64,000 nt of DNA, taken from positions 1-64,000 of the forward strand of contig NZ_QAOF01000002.1 of NCBI RefSeq assembly GCF_003050745.1, written 5' to 3'. Within the stretch, counting starts at the first letter, position 1; the number at the start of each line of letters is the position of its first letter. Position numbers and translations under genes: made by a program. Source of the stretch: Sphingomonas sp. PP-CE-3G-477 (GTDB taxonomy: Bacteria; Pseudomonadota; Alphaproteobacteria; Sphingomonadales; Sphingomonadaceae). Below the pieces are notes generated by a model that saw only the letters and a program-made list of their open reading frames with translations, was not told the origin of the DNA and made no database searches. This document shows positions 36,742 to 46,734 of this stretch, piece by piece.

Positions 36742-39700
36742 ATGCCAAGTGCTGGTGCGTCTGTGACGGTTCGTCTCGCTTCCCGTTTATTCGGTGGAAG
36801 CGTCTCCGTGCTTGCGATCGCGTTCGCTGCAACGCCGTCGTTCGCGCAGGTCGCCGATCCTGCCGCTGCGGATGCGCAAACCGTTCCAGCGCCTGCGGGT
36901 TCGGGTGTCGCAAGCACGACGTCGGGTGCGACCAGCCTCGATTCTGCGACCGCAGGGACAGCGCCGGGTTCGGCCAGCAACACGACCGGTACGTCGGGCG
37001 CGTCGCAGGATGCCGGTAACCCGACCCCCGATCCCGAGCGCGAAGAGATCGTCGTCACGGGCATCCGGCAGAGCCTGGCCAACGCACAGAACATCAAGCG
37101 CAATTCGGACACCGTGGTCGACGCGATCACCGCTGAAGACATTGGCGCACTGCCCGATCGTTCGGTCAACGAAGCGTTGCAGCGCGTTCCCGGCGTATCG
37201 ATCAGCCGCTTTGCCGCCCCCAGCGACTCCGCCCATTACTCTGCGCAGGGCTCGGGTGTCGTGATCCGCGGGCTCAGCTATGTCCGCGGCGAATTCAACG
37301 GCCGCGACGCGTTCGCAGCCGGTGGCGGTCGCGAGATCGGCTTCAACGACATCCCGGCGGAAATCGTCGGCTCGGTCGAGGTGTTCAAGAACCTGACGGC
37401 CGACCTAGTCGAAGGCGGCATCGCCGGCACCGTCAACATCAACACGCGCAAGCCGTTCGATTCGAAGAAGGACCTGTTGTTCCTCTCGGCCGGCATGAAC
37501 CTCGGCGATCTCGAAAAGCGTGGCGCGCCGCAGTTCGTCGGTCTCGTCTCGAAGCAGTTCGACCTGGGCAGCGCAGGCCGTTTCGGCATCCTCGCCAGCG
37601 GCACCTACCAGAAGCTCTACAGCCGCTCGGACTCGGTGTTCGTCTCGTCGATGCTGCCGCGTTACAATGATGACAAGAACGGCAACGGCGTCCAGGATGC
37701 CGGCGAAGGCCGCGTGCTGAACGCAGGTACGCCGTTCCAGTCGACACTGTTCGATACCTTCCCGCTGCCGGCCGGTCGCAACGTCGTATACGCACCGCTG
37801 GGAGCAGGCTCGCGTTCGCAGGATTTCAACCGCACGCGTATCGGCTATTCCGGCGCCGCGCAGTATGAGACTGCATCGGGCAATCTGCTGATCACCGGTC
37901 AGTTCGTACGGGCCGAGTCGACCGATGATTGGCTTGAGCATACGGTCGAACCGAACGTCTATTACGGCGATGCCAACACGGTCTTCCCGGTTGGTGGCTC
38001 GGACTTCACCTACGATGACAACGGCGTCTTCACGAGCGGCACGCTCGGCAAGCGCACCGGGCAGGTATTCGGCAACAATCCCGCCGGCTGCGGCAGAGAC
38101 GCCAAAGGTGTGCTGATAACCTATTGCCCGTTGACGCAATTCTCGCCCAACGGCGTGTTCACGACCCAGTCGAACCGTCACTTCTTCTCCAAGTCGACGA
38201 CGCAGGATCAGTCGCTCAACATCAAGTTCGAGCCGGTCGATCGCCTGCACCTCAACTTCGACGGTCAGTATGTGACGTCCAAGGTGAAGGTGCGCGACGA
38301 TATCCTCGACACCGCAACCTTCAGTCAGACGTCGATCGACCTGCGCGGCAAGATTCCGCAGATCACCTCGCTGACGCCGGGCTTCGATACCGCCAGCTAT
38401 TTCGCCAACCCGAACTCGGTCTATTTCCGCGACGCCTTCAACGGTCGTCAGGACAACAAGGGCCACGAATGGGCCTTCCGCGGGGACGCGCAGTTCGATG
38501 TCAGCGACGATGCGTTCCTGCGCAACGTCCGGGTTGGCGGTCGCTATACCGACCGCAAGCAGACGGTGAAGGCGGTCGACTACAACAACTGGGGCAATGT
38601 TTCCGAGACCTGGGCGGCTGCAGGGCCGGTCAGCTATACCGCGCTGAGCCAGCAGGAGCAGGGTCTCCACAACTTCACCAATTTCTTCCGCGGCGGGACG
38701 AACACGCCGCCGAGCACGACGTTCGTCTCCGACGATATTCTGCGCGATCACGACGCATTCACCGATCTGTTGCGCAAGGTGACCGCGCTCGGCGGCGGTA
38801 GTTATCAGCCAGCCGAGGATCGGTCCGGCGTAACGGTCGATGGCGCGTACCGGCCGAGCGAGGTTTATCGCAATCGCGAGCGTACCTTCGGAGCCTATGC
38901 CCGTGCCGATTTCGGCGTCGAGGATTTCGGCAACGGGATGAGCCTGACCGGTAACGTCGGTGTGCGTTTCGTCCGTACCAAGGATGATTCGGCTGGCGCG
39001 ATCACGTTCGCGCAGCGGAACACGATCTTCGATCCCACCAACCTGGGCAATAACTCTGCCGGCGTACCGTATCCAGCAACGCTCGGCGGTTTCTGCCAGC
39101 GCGCGTTCGATCAGCCGAATGGGCAGGGCACCGTTCCCGTGATCTGTACGGTGTCGTCCGCGCAGCAAGCGGCGATCGTAGCCTACTCCAACGGCGCCTC
39201 GACGCCGGACATCGCCAAGCAAAAGTTCAACTTCTGGTTGCCGAGCGCGAACGTCAAGCTGCAGGTTACACCGACGCTGCTGTTCCGTGCGGCTGGATCC
39301 AAGGCTATCTCCCGCCCGAATTTCGGCGACCTTCGCAACTATGTCGGGGTCGGGGCATCGGGTGGTAACACGACGGGTAATTTCCAGTTCGCTGCGCAGT
39401 CGCGGAACCCGTTCCTTCGCCCCGTCGAGGCGTTGCAGTTCGACCTGACCAGCGAGTGGTATTTCTCGAAGGTCGGCTCGCTGACAGCAACGGTGTTCCA
39501 CAAGACGCTGTCGAACATCATCGTCGACAACCTCGGCTACACGCGCACGCTGACCAACAACGGCCAGACGTTCGACGTGCAGGTGAGTGGTCCCGCCAAC
39601 GTCAACGGCAAGTCGCGGATCAAGGGTGCGGAAATCGCGTACCAGCAGACCTTCGACTTCTTGCCCGGCGCGCTGAGCGGCCTTGGCATGCAGGCGAACT

Positions 39701-40146
39701 ATACGTACGTGAAGGCTGGCAAGATCCCCAATCCGGTGCCCGCCAACGGCGCCGCGGATGGCAGCCGTCCGCCGCAGGACGTCGCCGGTCTCTACGACAA
39801 TCTCCCGTTGCAGGGTTTGTCGAAGCATACCGTCAACGTCGCGGGCTTCTACGACAAGGGTCCCTTCTATGCCCGTGTCGCGTACAGCTGGCGCTCGAAG
39901 TTCCTGCTGACCAACCGCGATTGCTGCTTCCCGTTCCTGCCGGTCTACGCCCTGCCGACCGGACAGCTTGACGCATCGGCGTTCGTGACGGTGAACGAGC
40001 ACTTCAAGCTTGGCGTGACCGCGTCGAACTTGCTCGACGAGACGACCAAGACCAACTTCCTGCTGAACGGCGCAGGGCTCGAGGCGCCGCGCAGCTTCTT
40101 CAAGAACGACCGCTCGTACACGCTGTCGGCGCGTATGACCTTCTGA
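36742..40146 (+). CDS. TonB-dependent receptor, Xanthomonas/Caulobacter (TIGR01782) type
   Basis: 1134 residues from the ATG at 36742, with AAGGGG eight bases upstream. The open frame starts earlier at 36631, but that part lacks a signal peptide. The signal peptide ends at SFAQ, followed by an Ala/Thr/Gly-rich linker, a TonB box-like EEIVVTGIRQSL, and the plug signature TVVDAITAEDIGALPDRS, VNEALQRVPGVSI, then DLVEGGIAGTVNINTRKPF. The barrel ends in SARMTF. This class imports oligosaccharides. The GH9/GH3/CE2/GH26/GH5 operon that converges on it suggests manno- or gluco-oligosaccharides as cargo. Confidence 0.93.
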   Translation: MPSAGASVTVRLASRLFGGSVSVLAIAFAATPSFAQVADPAAADAQTVPAPAGSGVASTTSGATSLDSATAGTAPGSASNTTGTSGASQDAGNPTPDPEREEIVVTGIRQSLANAQNIKRNSDTVVDAITAEDIGALPDRSVNEALQRVPGVSISRFAAPSDSAHYSAQGSGVVIRGLSYVRGEFNGRDAFAAGGGREIGFNDIPAEIVGSVEVFKNLTADLVEGGIAGTVNINTRKPFDSKKDLLFLSAGMNLGDLEKRGAPQFVGLVSKQFDLGSAGRFGILASGTYQKLYSRSDSVFVSSMLPRYNDDKNGNGVQDAGEGRVLNAGTPFQSTLFDTFPLPAGRNVVYAPLGAGSRSQDFNRTRIGYSGAAQYETASGNLLITGQFVRAESTDDWLEHTVEPNVYYGDANTVFPVGGSDFTYDDNGVFTSGTLGKRTGQVFGNNPAGCGRDAKGVLITYCPLTQFSPNGVFTTQSNRHFFSKSTTQDQSLNIKFEPVDRLHLNFDGQYVTSKVKVRDDILDTATFSQTSIDLRGKIPQITSLTPGFDTASYFANPNSVYFRDAFNGRQDNKGHEWAFRGDAQFDVSDDAFLRNVRVGGRYTDRKQTVKAVDYNNWGNVSETWAAAGPVSYTALSQQEQGLHNFTNFFRGGTNTPPSTTFVSDDILRDHDAFTDLLRKVTALGGGSYQPAEDRSGVTVDGAYRPSEVYRNRERTFGAYARADFGVEDFGNGMSLTGNVGVRFVRTKDDSAGAITFAQRNTIFDPTNLGNNSAGVPYPATLGGFCQRAFDQPNGQGTVPVICTVSSAQQAAIVAYSNGASTPDIAKQKFNFWLPSANVKLQVTPTLLFRAAGSKAISRPNFGDLRNYVGVGASGGNTTGNFQFAAQSRNPFLRPVEALQFDLTSEWYFSKVGSLTATVFHKTLSNIIVDNLGYTRTLTNNGQTFDVQVSGPANVNGKSRIKGAEIAYQQTFDFLPGALSGLGMQANYTYVKAGKIPNPVPANGAADGSRPPQDVAGLYDNLPLQGLSKHTVNVAGFYDKGPFYARVAYSWRSKFLLTNRDCCFPFLPVYALPTGQLDASAFVTVNEHFKLGVTASNLLDETTKTNFLLNGAGLEAPRSFFKNDRSYTLSARMTF

Positions 40147-40183
40147 GGTAGCGGGAGACAAGGCCAGGGATTACACGCGCGCG

Positions 40184-41200
40184 ATGAGTGAGCTCCCTGG
40201 CCTTCCGGTTGCCGAAATCGGTGCGATCGACGCGACGCGGTTTGAAGCGGAGGTCGCACACGGATACCGTCCTGTCGTCATGCGTGGGCTTGCGGCGGAT
40301 TGGCCTGCGGTTCGCGCCGGGCTGACCTCCGACCGCGCGATCGGCGATCATATCGTGTCGTTCGACGGGGGACGTTCGGCCGATGTCATGGTCGCGCCGA
40401 GCGACGTGCGTGGACGGTTCTTTTACAACGACGATCTGAGCGGCTTCAACTTCGAGCACGCCAAGGCACCGATCCCGACGCTGGTTGACCAGTTGATCGC
40501 GTTGCAGGGCGTGGCGGGTGCGCCTGCGATCTATGCCGGCGCCGCGGCAGCGGGCGAGTTCCTGCCGGGTTGGGCGGAAGCGAACGTCCTGCCGCTGCCG
40601 ACGCCCGAAGCAGTGCCGCGGGTTTGGATCGGCAACGAGAGCCGCGTTTCGACGCATTACGACGTATCGAGCAACGTCGCGGTCGTGGTCGCGGGTCGGC
40701 GACGGTTCTGCCTGTTCCCGCCTGAGCAGGGCCCGAACCTGTATGTTGGCCCGCTTGACGTGACGATCGCCGGCCAACCGGTCAGCCTGGTCGATCTCGA
40801 AGCGCCCGATCTCGACCGCTTTCCCCGCTTTGCCGAGGCACGCGCCCAGATGCAGGTGACGGTGCTGGAGCCGGGCGATGCCATCTTCATCCCATCGCTG
40901 TGGTGGCATGACGTGAAGGCACTCGGGCGGTTCAACGTGCTGGTCAATTACTGGTGGGGCCAGGTGGGGGCGGCGTCTCCGTTCCCGGCACTGATCCACG
41001 CGATCCTGGCAATCCGCGACTTGCCCGCTGGCGAGCGTGCGGCCGTCCGCGGCTGGTTCGATCAATATGTGTTCGGTGACGACGCGGCGCAGGCGGCGGC
41101 GCACCTGCCGGAAGACGCGCACGGGGTGTTAGGCCCGCCTTCGCCGGAACGCACCGACGCGATCCGCGGGTATCTCGCGCGGACGCTGGAGCGGCTCTAG
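40184..41200 (+). CDS. Cupin-like (JmjC-type) domain protein
   Basis: 338 residues, starting 37 bases after the TonB receptor stop. The N-terminus has YRPVVMRGLAADWPAV, typical of cupin_8 proteins. The iron-binding H-x-D lies in VSTHYDVSSNVAVVVAG, and the distal His in FIPSLWWHDVKALG with VLVNYWW after it. The family are Fe(II)/2-oxoglutarate hydroxylase-like proteins. This version is a standard companion of TonB receptor/halogenase loci in sphingomonads. Its substrate is unknown. Its stop codon shares the palindrome ctag with the stop of the opposing GH9 gene. Confidence 0.88.
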   Translation: MSELPGLPVAEIGAIDATRFEAEVAHGYRPVVMRGLAADWPAVRAGLTSDRAIGDHIVSFDGGRSADVMVAPSDVRGRFFYNDDLSGFNFEHAKAPIPTLVDQLIALQGVAGAPAIYAGAAAAGEFLPGWAEANVLPLPTPEAVPRVWIGNESRVSTHYDVSSNVAVVVAGRRRFCLFPPEQGPNLYVGPLDVTIAGQPVSLVDLEAPDLDRFPRFAEARAQMQVTVLEPGDAIFIPSLWWHDVKALGRFNVLVNYWWGQVGAASPFPALIHAILAIRDLPAGERAAVRGWFDQYVFGDDAAQAAAHLPEDAHGVLGPPSPERTDAIRGYLARTLERL

Positions 41201-43023
41201 CGCGCTCGGGTCGCATCGAGGAACGCCGCGGTCCAGACCAGCGGCGCGTTCCAGTTGATCGTGACTTCGTTGACGGTGAAGGCGCGGTAGTCGTCGATCC
41301 AGCAGGTTTGCGGTGCGCAACCTTGCATCGGGCCGGGGTTTCGCGCTTCGTCCGAATTGGGTCCGCCGGACAGGACGCCCGATGGGGGCGCCGGATAGCG
41401 CTGGTCCGCAGCGGCTGCCCAGAAACGGTGGTGCGGGTGCTGCATCGGACGCGTGCCGAAGCCGGTGACGTAGGAGCGGTCGAGCGGGTTGCGGCCGAGG
41501 ATGTAGTCGAGGCTGGCAACGACCGCGTCGCGGTAGGCGGGCTTCTGGTCGATCTGCCACGCGACGCCGAGTATGATCGCGCGGTTCAGGACGGCGCTGT
41601 TCGACCCCCAAGGGTAATTGATGCCGGCGAACGGGATGCCGTAGCCGCAGCGCTTGCCGTCCTCGACAAAGCCGTCGGCGAGTGCGGTGATGCTGGCTTG
41701 GAGCCTGGCGCGATCTGCAGCCGGGAGCGGACTGGGGACTGTGGCCAGCGTAAGCGCGGCAGGCAACCGCAACGAACCCCAGTCGATGCTGGTGCCGGGA
41801 TCGACGAGAAGGCCAGCGCGGCGGACCCGGTCGAGGAACGCGGGCTCCCCCGTCGTGACGTAGAGTTGCGCGGCGGCGAAGGTGAATTCGTCACGGACGT
41901 CCGGGTCGCCGTAACCGCCGCTGCCGGTGAAGTCGGAGCTGGTGAGCAGGTTCGGGTGGCGGAGTGCGGCCGCCCAGCCGCGCCGTGCTGCGGTCAGGCA
42001 ACGGGTTGCGAAGGCCGGCTCGATAGTGCGCCAGATCCGCGCGCATTGTGCCGCGACGCCGACCATGTTGAGCGTCGCCGCGGTCGAGGGTGGATACAGG
42101 AAGCGCGTCTGGTGGTCGTCAGCGGGCGCGGTCGGGATGCCCGTCCAGTTCTCGTCGGCGATCTTCGTGTGGACCAGGCCGCTTGCGTCGATCGTCTCGA
42201 ACCGCGTGATCGCCTTGCCGGCGACCCCTGCGTCGGGGGCGATGGCGAGCGTCGTTCCGTCGGGGATCTGCATCGCGAGCAGGAAGGCGACTTCGACGCG
42301 GGCTTCGTCGAGCAGGTCGTCCTTGCCGTTGGCGCGTTCGGGCAGCGCGAGGCGACCGTCGGCGAAGGCGTTGGCGTCACCGAACCCGGCTAGTCGCTCG
42401 TAGAGGTCGAGCAACGTCCAGGTCGAGACGCCGCCGTTGACGACGTATTTGCCCTGGTCGCCGGCATCGTACCAGCCGCCGGTCGCGTCGAGCTCGTAGC
42501 TGCAGCCGGGCCATTTGACGCCCTTCTGGTCCCGCCCGGCAAAGCAGGTGGCGATGTCCGGGGCGTGGCCGGCGGGGCGGCCAAGGTCCTTGCGCTCGAC
42601 GAACGCGGGAACGATCGGCACGCCGCTGCGCTGCTGATAGAAGAACGCCATCGCCGCGGTTGCGACCGGTGCGAACGGGCGGTCGGCGATCGCGAAGGCG
42701 TGGCTGGCGGTCGCGCCGACGTGGAGGCGGTAGCCGGTGCCGGGCGTCCGGAACGTGGCGAAGTCTATCCGGTGGACGCTTTCGCCCGAGGCTGCATCCG
42801 GCCCGACCGGTATCGTCTGACCCGACGCGACGGTCTTACCGCTCGCATCGACGAGTGTCCACGCGAGCGGCTTGGCCTGCGACGACGGCAGGACGGCGAT
42901 CTTGGGACCGCTCGTCTCGAACCCCGCTTGGTCGATCCGGATCGGCGCGGGCGGGGGCTGCGTAGCGGCGGTCGTCAGCAGGACGGCCGCCGCGCCGAGC
43001 AGCACGGGGATCAGTCGCCGCAT
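41197..43023 (-). CDS. Glycoside hydrolase family 9 enzyme
   Basis: 608 residues from the ATG at 43023, overlapping the GH3 stop by 13 bases; the frame runs further upstream only inside GH3. A signal peptide (MRRLIPVLLGAAAVLLTTA) precedes an N-terminal Ig-like CelD_N domain (RIDQAGFETSGPKIAVLP) and the (alpha/alpha)6 catalytic domain. The catalytic Asp pair is in GGWYDAGDQGKYVV, the substrate His in HPHHRFWAA, and the acid Glu in AFTVNEVTINWNAPLVW. GH9 enzymes are mostly beta-1,4-glucanases or exo-glucosaminidases. Next to mannan enzymes, action on the glucose links of glucomannan is likely. Confidence 0.92.
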   Translation of the reverse strand: MRRLIPVLLGAAAVLLTTAATQPPPAPIRIDQAGFETSGPKIAVLPSSQAKPLAWTLVDASGKTVASGQTIPVGPDAASGESVHRIDFATFRTPGTGYRLHVGATASHAFAIADRPFAPVATAAMAFFYQQRSGVPIVPAFVERKDLGRPAGHAPDIATCFAGRDQKGVKWPGCSYELDATGGWYDAGDQGKYVVNGGVSTWTLLDLYERLAGFGDANAFADGRLALPERANGKDDLLDEARVEVAFLLAMQIPDGTTLAIAPDAGVAGKAITRFETIDASGLVHTKIADENWTGIPTAPADDHQTRFLYPPSTAATLNMVGVAAQCARIWRTIEPAFATRCLTAARRGWAAALRHPNLLTSSDFTGSGGYGDPDVRDEFTFAAAQLYVTTGEPAFLDRVRRAGLLVDPGTSIDWGSLRLPAALTLATVPSPLPAADRARLQASITALADGFVEDGKRCGYGIPFAGINYPWGSNSAVLNRAIILGVAWQIDQKPAYRDAVVASLDYILGRNPLDRSYVTGFGTRPMQHPHHRFWAAAADQRYPAPPSGVLSGGPNSDEARNPGPMQGCAPQTCWIDDYRAFTVNEVTINWNAPLVWTAAFLDATRAR

Positions 43024-45542
43024 TTGGTCATTGGCACCGGGGCGGAGTCGATCTTCACGTCGGAGATCGACAGGCCGAGCTTGCCGTCGGTGGCGATCAC
43101 GAACGGCGCGGTGACGTGCGCCATGTCGATGCCGCGCTTGGCGAAGCATTGCAGCGGCACGATCACCTGCTGCCAGTCGCCGGGCTTGCCCGTGGCGAGC
43201 ATCTTGGTGATCGGCACCGTCACAGCCTTGCCGTCGTTGCTGACCATGCCGAGGTTTACCGGGCCGCTGCCGGCGCGGTCGACGCGAACGTCGACGACGA
43301 GGCTGAGCTCGCCGTTGCTCTCGCGCGTCAGGTCGAGCGGACCGGACGCCTCCACCCGCGCATCGGCAGGCCCGCCGGCCCACACCAGCGCACGCGCATC
43401 CTCCTGGCGGCGACGGTCGACCGCGGAGGCGGTGAGGCGCTTGGTCGCGGTCGTCGCGTTGACGCCGAGCAGGCGGACCTTCGACTGATCCTGTTCGACC
43501 AAGGTCAAAGACCAGCCCTCGGGAACGCGGCCCTTGCCGAAGATCGTCCCGTTCGCCGACGCAGCCATGCCGGCGGGGCGGGTTTCGTCGAGCTTGGGGA
43601 CCGAACCGGGCTTGGCGTAGCTGAGGCCGTAGCCGAACGCGAACAGCGGATCGTAGCCGGGGTCGGAGCGGTTCAGGACATACTGGTTGGGACGCTTGGG
43701 CCAGGAGAAGCTCAACTTGCCGCGGAAATCGTTGGCGACGCTGCCGTCCTTCTTGCGTAGCAGCACGTCGGCCACGCCGCCGCCTTCGCTGCCCGGCAGG
43801 AACGCCGCGACGAACGCATCGGAAGCGTTCAGTTCGGCGTTCACCCAAAGCGGGCGGCCCGACAGGAACACCGCGACGACCGGCACGCCCGCCGCCTTCA
43901 GTTTCCGCAAGAGTTCGAGGTCGGACTTGTCCTCGGCGCTGTATTCGAGGTTCGGGCGATCGCCCTTGAACTCGGCATAGGGCTGTTCGCCGAACACGAC
44001 GATCGCCGCGTCCGGCTTCTTGGCGAAGCTGCCGTCCGCGGACAGCGTCGCGGTGCCACCCGCAGCCTTGACGGCCGTGGCGATGCCCGACCAGATCGTC
44101 TGGGCATTGGGGAAGTTCGCGTTGGTGGTGCCGCCGCCCTGCCATGTCAGCGACCAGCCGCCGGCCTGCTGCGGAATGTTGTCCGCCCCGCCACCGGCGA
44201 CGAGGATGTTGGCGGATGGCTTCAGCGGGAGCAGCCCGCCCTCGTTCTTGAGCAGCACCATCGATTCGGCCGCCGCCCGGCGCGCGATCGCGCGGTGATC
44301 CGCGGCACCGATGAGGTTCATCTTGCCGGCAAGCGCGCGCGACGAGGGACGACCTCGATCGAACGTGCCCGCGCGGATCTTCACGCGCAGGATGCGGCGG
44401 ACTGCGTCGTCGACGCGTGCGGCGGGGATCTCGCCCGACTGCGCCTGCTTCAACGTGTTGTCGTAGAGCGTCTTCCACCCCGTGCCCGAATACATGAACA
44501 TGTCGAGTCCGGCGTTGATCGCGGCGGCGCAGCTTTCGTTGCTGCACCCATCGACTTGGCCGTGGCCGTTCCAGTCGCCGACCACGAAGCCGTCGAAGTG
44601 GAGACGGTCCTTGAGCACACCGGTCAGCAAGCTCTTGTTGCCGTGCATCTTCGCGCCGTTCCAGCTCGAGAAACTCGCCATCACCGACTGCGTGCCCGCC
44701 TCGATCGCGGCGGGATAACCGCCGAGGTGGATGTCGCGCAACGCGGTTTCCGGGATCAGCGCATCACCCTGGTCGCGACCGCCGGTGCCGCCGTCACCGA
44801 GGAAATGCTTGGTCGTCGCGATCACGCGGTCGGGCGCGAGGAACTCCTTGGTGCCGACCTTGCCCTGGACGCCTTCGATCACCGCGCCGGCGTAATCGGC
44901 CTGGATCGTCGGCTCTTCGGAATAGCTCTCGTACGTCCGACCCCAGCGGTCGTCGCGGACGACGGCGAGCGTCGGCGCGAAGGTCCAGTCGATGCCGGCA
45001 GCCGCAGTCTCGATCGCGGTGACGTGGCCGATCTCGCGCATCAGGTCCCGGTCGCGCGCGGCGCCGAGTCCGATATTGTGCGGGAAGAGCGTGGCGCCGG
45101 GGATGTTGTTGTTGCCGTGGACCGCATCGGTGCCCCAGATCACGGGAATTGCGGGGCGACCGTCGGTACGCGCCATCGACGCGTCGTAGAACGCGTCGGC
45201 TAGCTTCAGCCATTCGACCGGGGGAGCGAGGTCGTTGCCGCCGGGGCCTGCATTGCCACCGTTGAGGATCGAACCGAGCTTGTAGGTGCGCAGATCCGAA
45301 GGTTCGATGCTGGCGATGTCGACCTGGATCAGCTGGCCGATCTTGTCCGCGACCGACATGCGCTTCATGATCGCGTCGATCCGTGCCTCGACCTTCGGAT
45401 CGCGCAGGGGCCGCGCGTTGGCGGTCGGCCAGATTTCCGGATGCGCGACGGCGGACATCGGCGGGGTCGGTGCCGCTACGGGCGTGGCCGCCGATTGCAG
45501 CAGAAGCGCGATCGTGAAGGTTGAAAAACTCGCCGACATCAT
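43011..45542 (-). CDS. Glycoside hydrolase family 3 beta-glucosidase-type enzyme
   Basis: 843 residues with signal peptide, an N-terminal TIM-barrel, the alpha/beta sandwich and a long C-terminal extension with an added beta domain (about 680-843). The nucleophile Asp is in FVVGDWNGHGQ. Substrate-binding blocks include RWGRTYESYSEEPTIQADYA and TTKHFLGDGGTGGRDQGD. The layout matches ExoP/Cel3-like exo-beta-glucosidases of Gram-negative bacteria, which release glucose from short beta-glucans. A second ATG three bases in is an equally possible start. A gap of 84 bases separates it from the esterase gene upstream. Confidence 0.92.
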   Translation of the reverse strand: MMSASFSTFTIALLLQSAATPVAAPTPPMSAVAHPEIWPTANARPLRDPKVEARIDAIMKRMSVADKIGQLIQVDIASIEPSDLRTYKLGSILNGGNAGPGGNDLAPPVEWLKLADAFYDASMARTDGRPAIPVIWGTDAVHGNNNIPGATLFPHNIGLGAARDRDLMREIGHVTAIETAAAGIDWTFAPTLAVVRDDRWGRTYESYSEEPTIQADYAGAVIEGVQGKVGTKEFLAPDRVIATTKHFLGDGGTGGRDQGDALIPETALRDIHLGGYPAAIEAGTQSVMASFSSWNGAKMHGNKSLLTGVLKDRLHFDGFVVGDWNGHGQVDGCSNESCAAAINAGLDMFMYSGTGWKTLYDNTLKQAQSGEIPAARVDDAVRRILRVKIRAGTFDRGRPSSRALAGKMNLIGAADHRAIARRAAAESMVLLKNEGGLLPLKPSANILVAGGGADNIPQQAGGWSLTWQGGGTTNANFPNAQTIWSGIATAVKAAGGTATLSADGSFAKKPDAAIVVFGEQPYAEFKGDRPNLEYSAEDKSDLELLRKLKAAGVPVVAVFLSGRPLWVNAELNASDAFVAAFLPGSEGGGVADVLLRKKDGSVANDFRGKLSFSWPKRPNQYVLNRSDPGYDPLFAFGYGLSYAKPGSVPKLDETRPAGMAASANGTIFGKGRVPEGWSLTLVEQDQSKVRLLGVNATTATKRLTASAVDRRRQEDARALVWAGGPADARVEASGPLDLTRESNGELSLVVDVRVDRAGSGPVNLGMVSNDGKAVTVPITKMLATGKPGDWQQVIVPLQCFAKRGIDMAHVTAPFVIATDGKLGLSISDVKIDSAPVPMTKCGD

Positions 45543-45626
45543 ACTCTCCCTGGGTGGTACGCGACCGTGATCCGTACCTTTGCACGCGTGCTACCGGGTG
45601 ACGGCAGCATTGCGCAAATCATTTGG

Positions 45627-46721
45627 TTATTTCCGCGCCCACATCTCGGCATGCGCGTCGATGTAGGTGGACAGCGCGGTGGTGATCCGGCCGTCGTCGG
45701 CCGTCGATGGGTGTGCGTGGCAGCCCGTGAAGGCGAGCCCGGTCACCGGAACGAACGTCACGTTGCGCTCGCCTGCTGCCTTTAGACGCGCAGCGACCTT
45801 CGCGACTTCCGAGGCGATCTCGCCATCGGCCATGTCGGTCGCCCAAAGGACGACATGTGCGTTCGGATCGCGCGCCCGCAGGCGTTTGACGAACGCGACA
45901 TAATGCTGCTCGTAGTCGGCGTGGAGCGCGTCGCGCGTCTTCCAGGGCTCGTTCGGGTGAAGCGGCGTGGTGAAGTCGTTGGTGCCGAGCGCAATGACGT
46001 ACAGGCTCGGGTGCCACGCCGGATCGGCGTAGCGCTTCGCCTTGTCGAACAGCGTGAACGGGTAGGCGGCGGGGACCGTATCGCCCGGCATGCCGTCATA
46101 GTTGCGGACGATGCCGCGACCCGAGATCGCGTTGACCTGGTAATCCGCGCCGTAGCGGCGGGCGGTCAGCGCGGGCATGGCCTGCGAGGTGTCGGTGGTC
46201 GCCCAGACTTCGTCCTGCGTGCAATCGCGCTTCGCCGAAATGTTGCCGTAGCCGACGGTGTGCGAGTCGCCGATGAATTCGATCTGACGGGTGCGGGCTG
46301 GGGAGGGCAGTGCGCGCGTGCCGGCGGTGGCGTAGAAGCCGCCGAATACCGTCGATGCCGCCTGACTTTCGCTGGCGACGTCGACGCGGATGGTATGGCG
46401 ACCGTTCGCCAGACCGTCCACGCGGTAGAGGCCGGGCTTGGGCTTCACCAGCGTTGCGGCGGAGGTGGCATCTACGGAGATGCGCAGGATGACGTCGCCT
46501 TCGCCGATCTTGAGCAGAACGCCTTCGCCGCGAAAGCTCGCCTCGAAATACGTGCCGGGCCATTGGCGCCGATAGCCGTCCGCTGTCGGCTCGACACGGC
46601 CACCGATATGGATCGGGAGCGGTGCACCCGCCTTGGTCGATACCGGCGTGACGGTGAGCGGCGCGGAAAGGGCGGACGTCGACAGCCACGCGGCGCCGAT
46701 CAGGCCCAATACCCTCTTCAT
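45627..46721 (-). CDS. SGNH/GDSL esterase, carbohydrate esterase family 2 type
   Basis: 364 residues with signal peptide. An N-terminal jelly-roll (about 30-140, GGRVEPTADGYRRQWPGTYF) precedes the SGNH domain with catalytic Ser in EFIGDSHTVGYGN, the Asn block VIALGTNDF and catalytic His in FTGCHAHPSTADD. This domain order is that of CE2 acetyl esterases, which remove acetyl groups from the 6-position of mannose or glucose residues. Lying between GH3 and GH26 it should deacetylate mannan so that the hydrolases can act. Confidence 0.88.
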   Translation of the reverse strand: MKRVLGLIGAAWLSTSALSAPLTVTPVSTKAGAPLPIHIGGRVEPTADGYRRQWPGTYFEASFRGEGVLLKIGEGDVILRISVDATSAATLVKPKPGLYRVDGLANGRHTIRVDVASESQAASTVFGGFYATAGTRALPSPARTRQIEFIGDSHTVGYGNISAKRDCTQDEVWATTDTSQAMPALTARRYGADYQVNAISGRGIVRNYDGMPGDTVPAAYPFTLFDKAKRYADPAWHPSLYVIALGTNDFTTPLHPNEPWKTRDALHADYEQHYVAFVKRLRARDPNAHVVLWATDMADGEIASEVAKVAARLKAAGERNVTFVPVTGLAFTGCHAHPSTADDGRITTALSTYIDAHAEMWARK

Positions 46722-46734
46722 GCCAAGACTCTCT

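Noticed and set aside
37405..40161. 918-codon minus-strand frame opposite the large TonB receptor
   Set aside because: Antisense shadow; the plus strand carries a complete receptor with signal peptide, plug and barrel.
41197..44547. GH9 gene starting at 44547
   Set aside because: The upstream 508 codons lie within the GH3 gene in another frame. The signal peptide and CelD_N domain start at the ATG at 43023.
45582..45591. Palindrome gcacgcgtgc upstream of GH3 as a LacI-type operator
   Set aside because: Only 10 bases, not repeated upstream of GH5 or the TonB receptor, and no LacI-type regulator is in the window.
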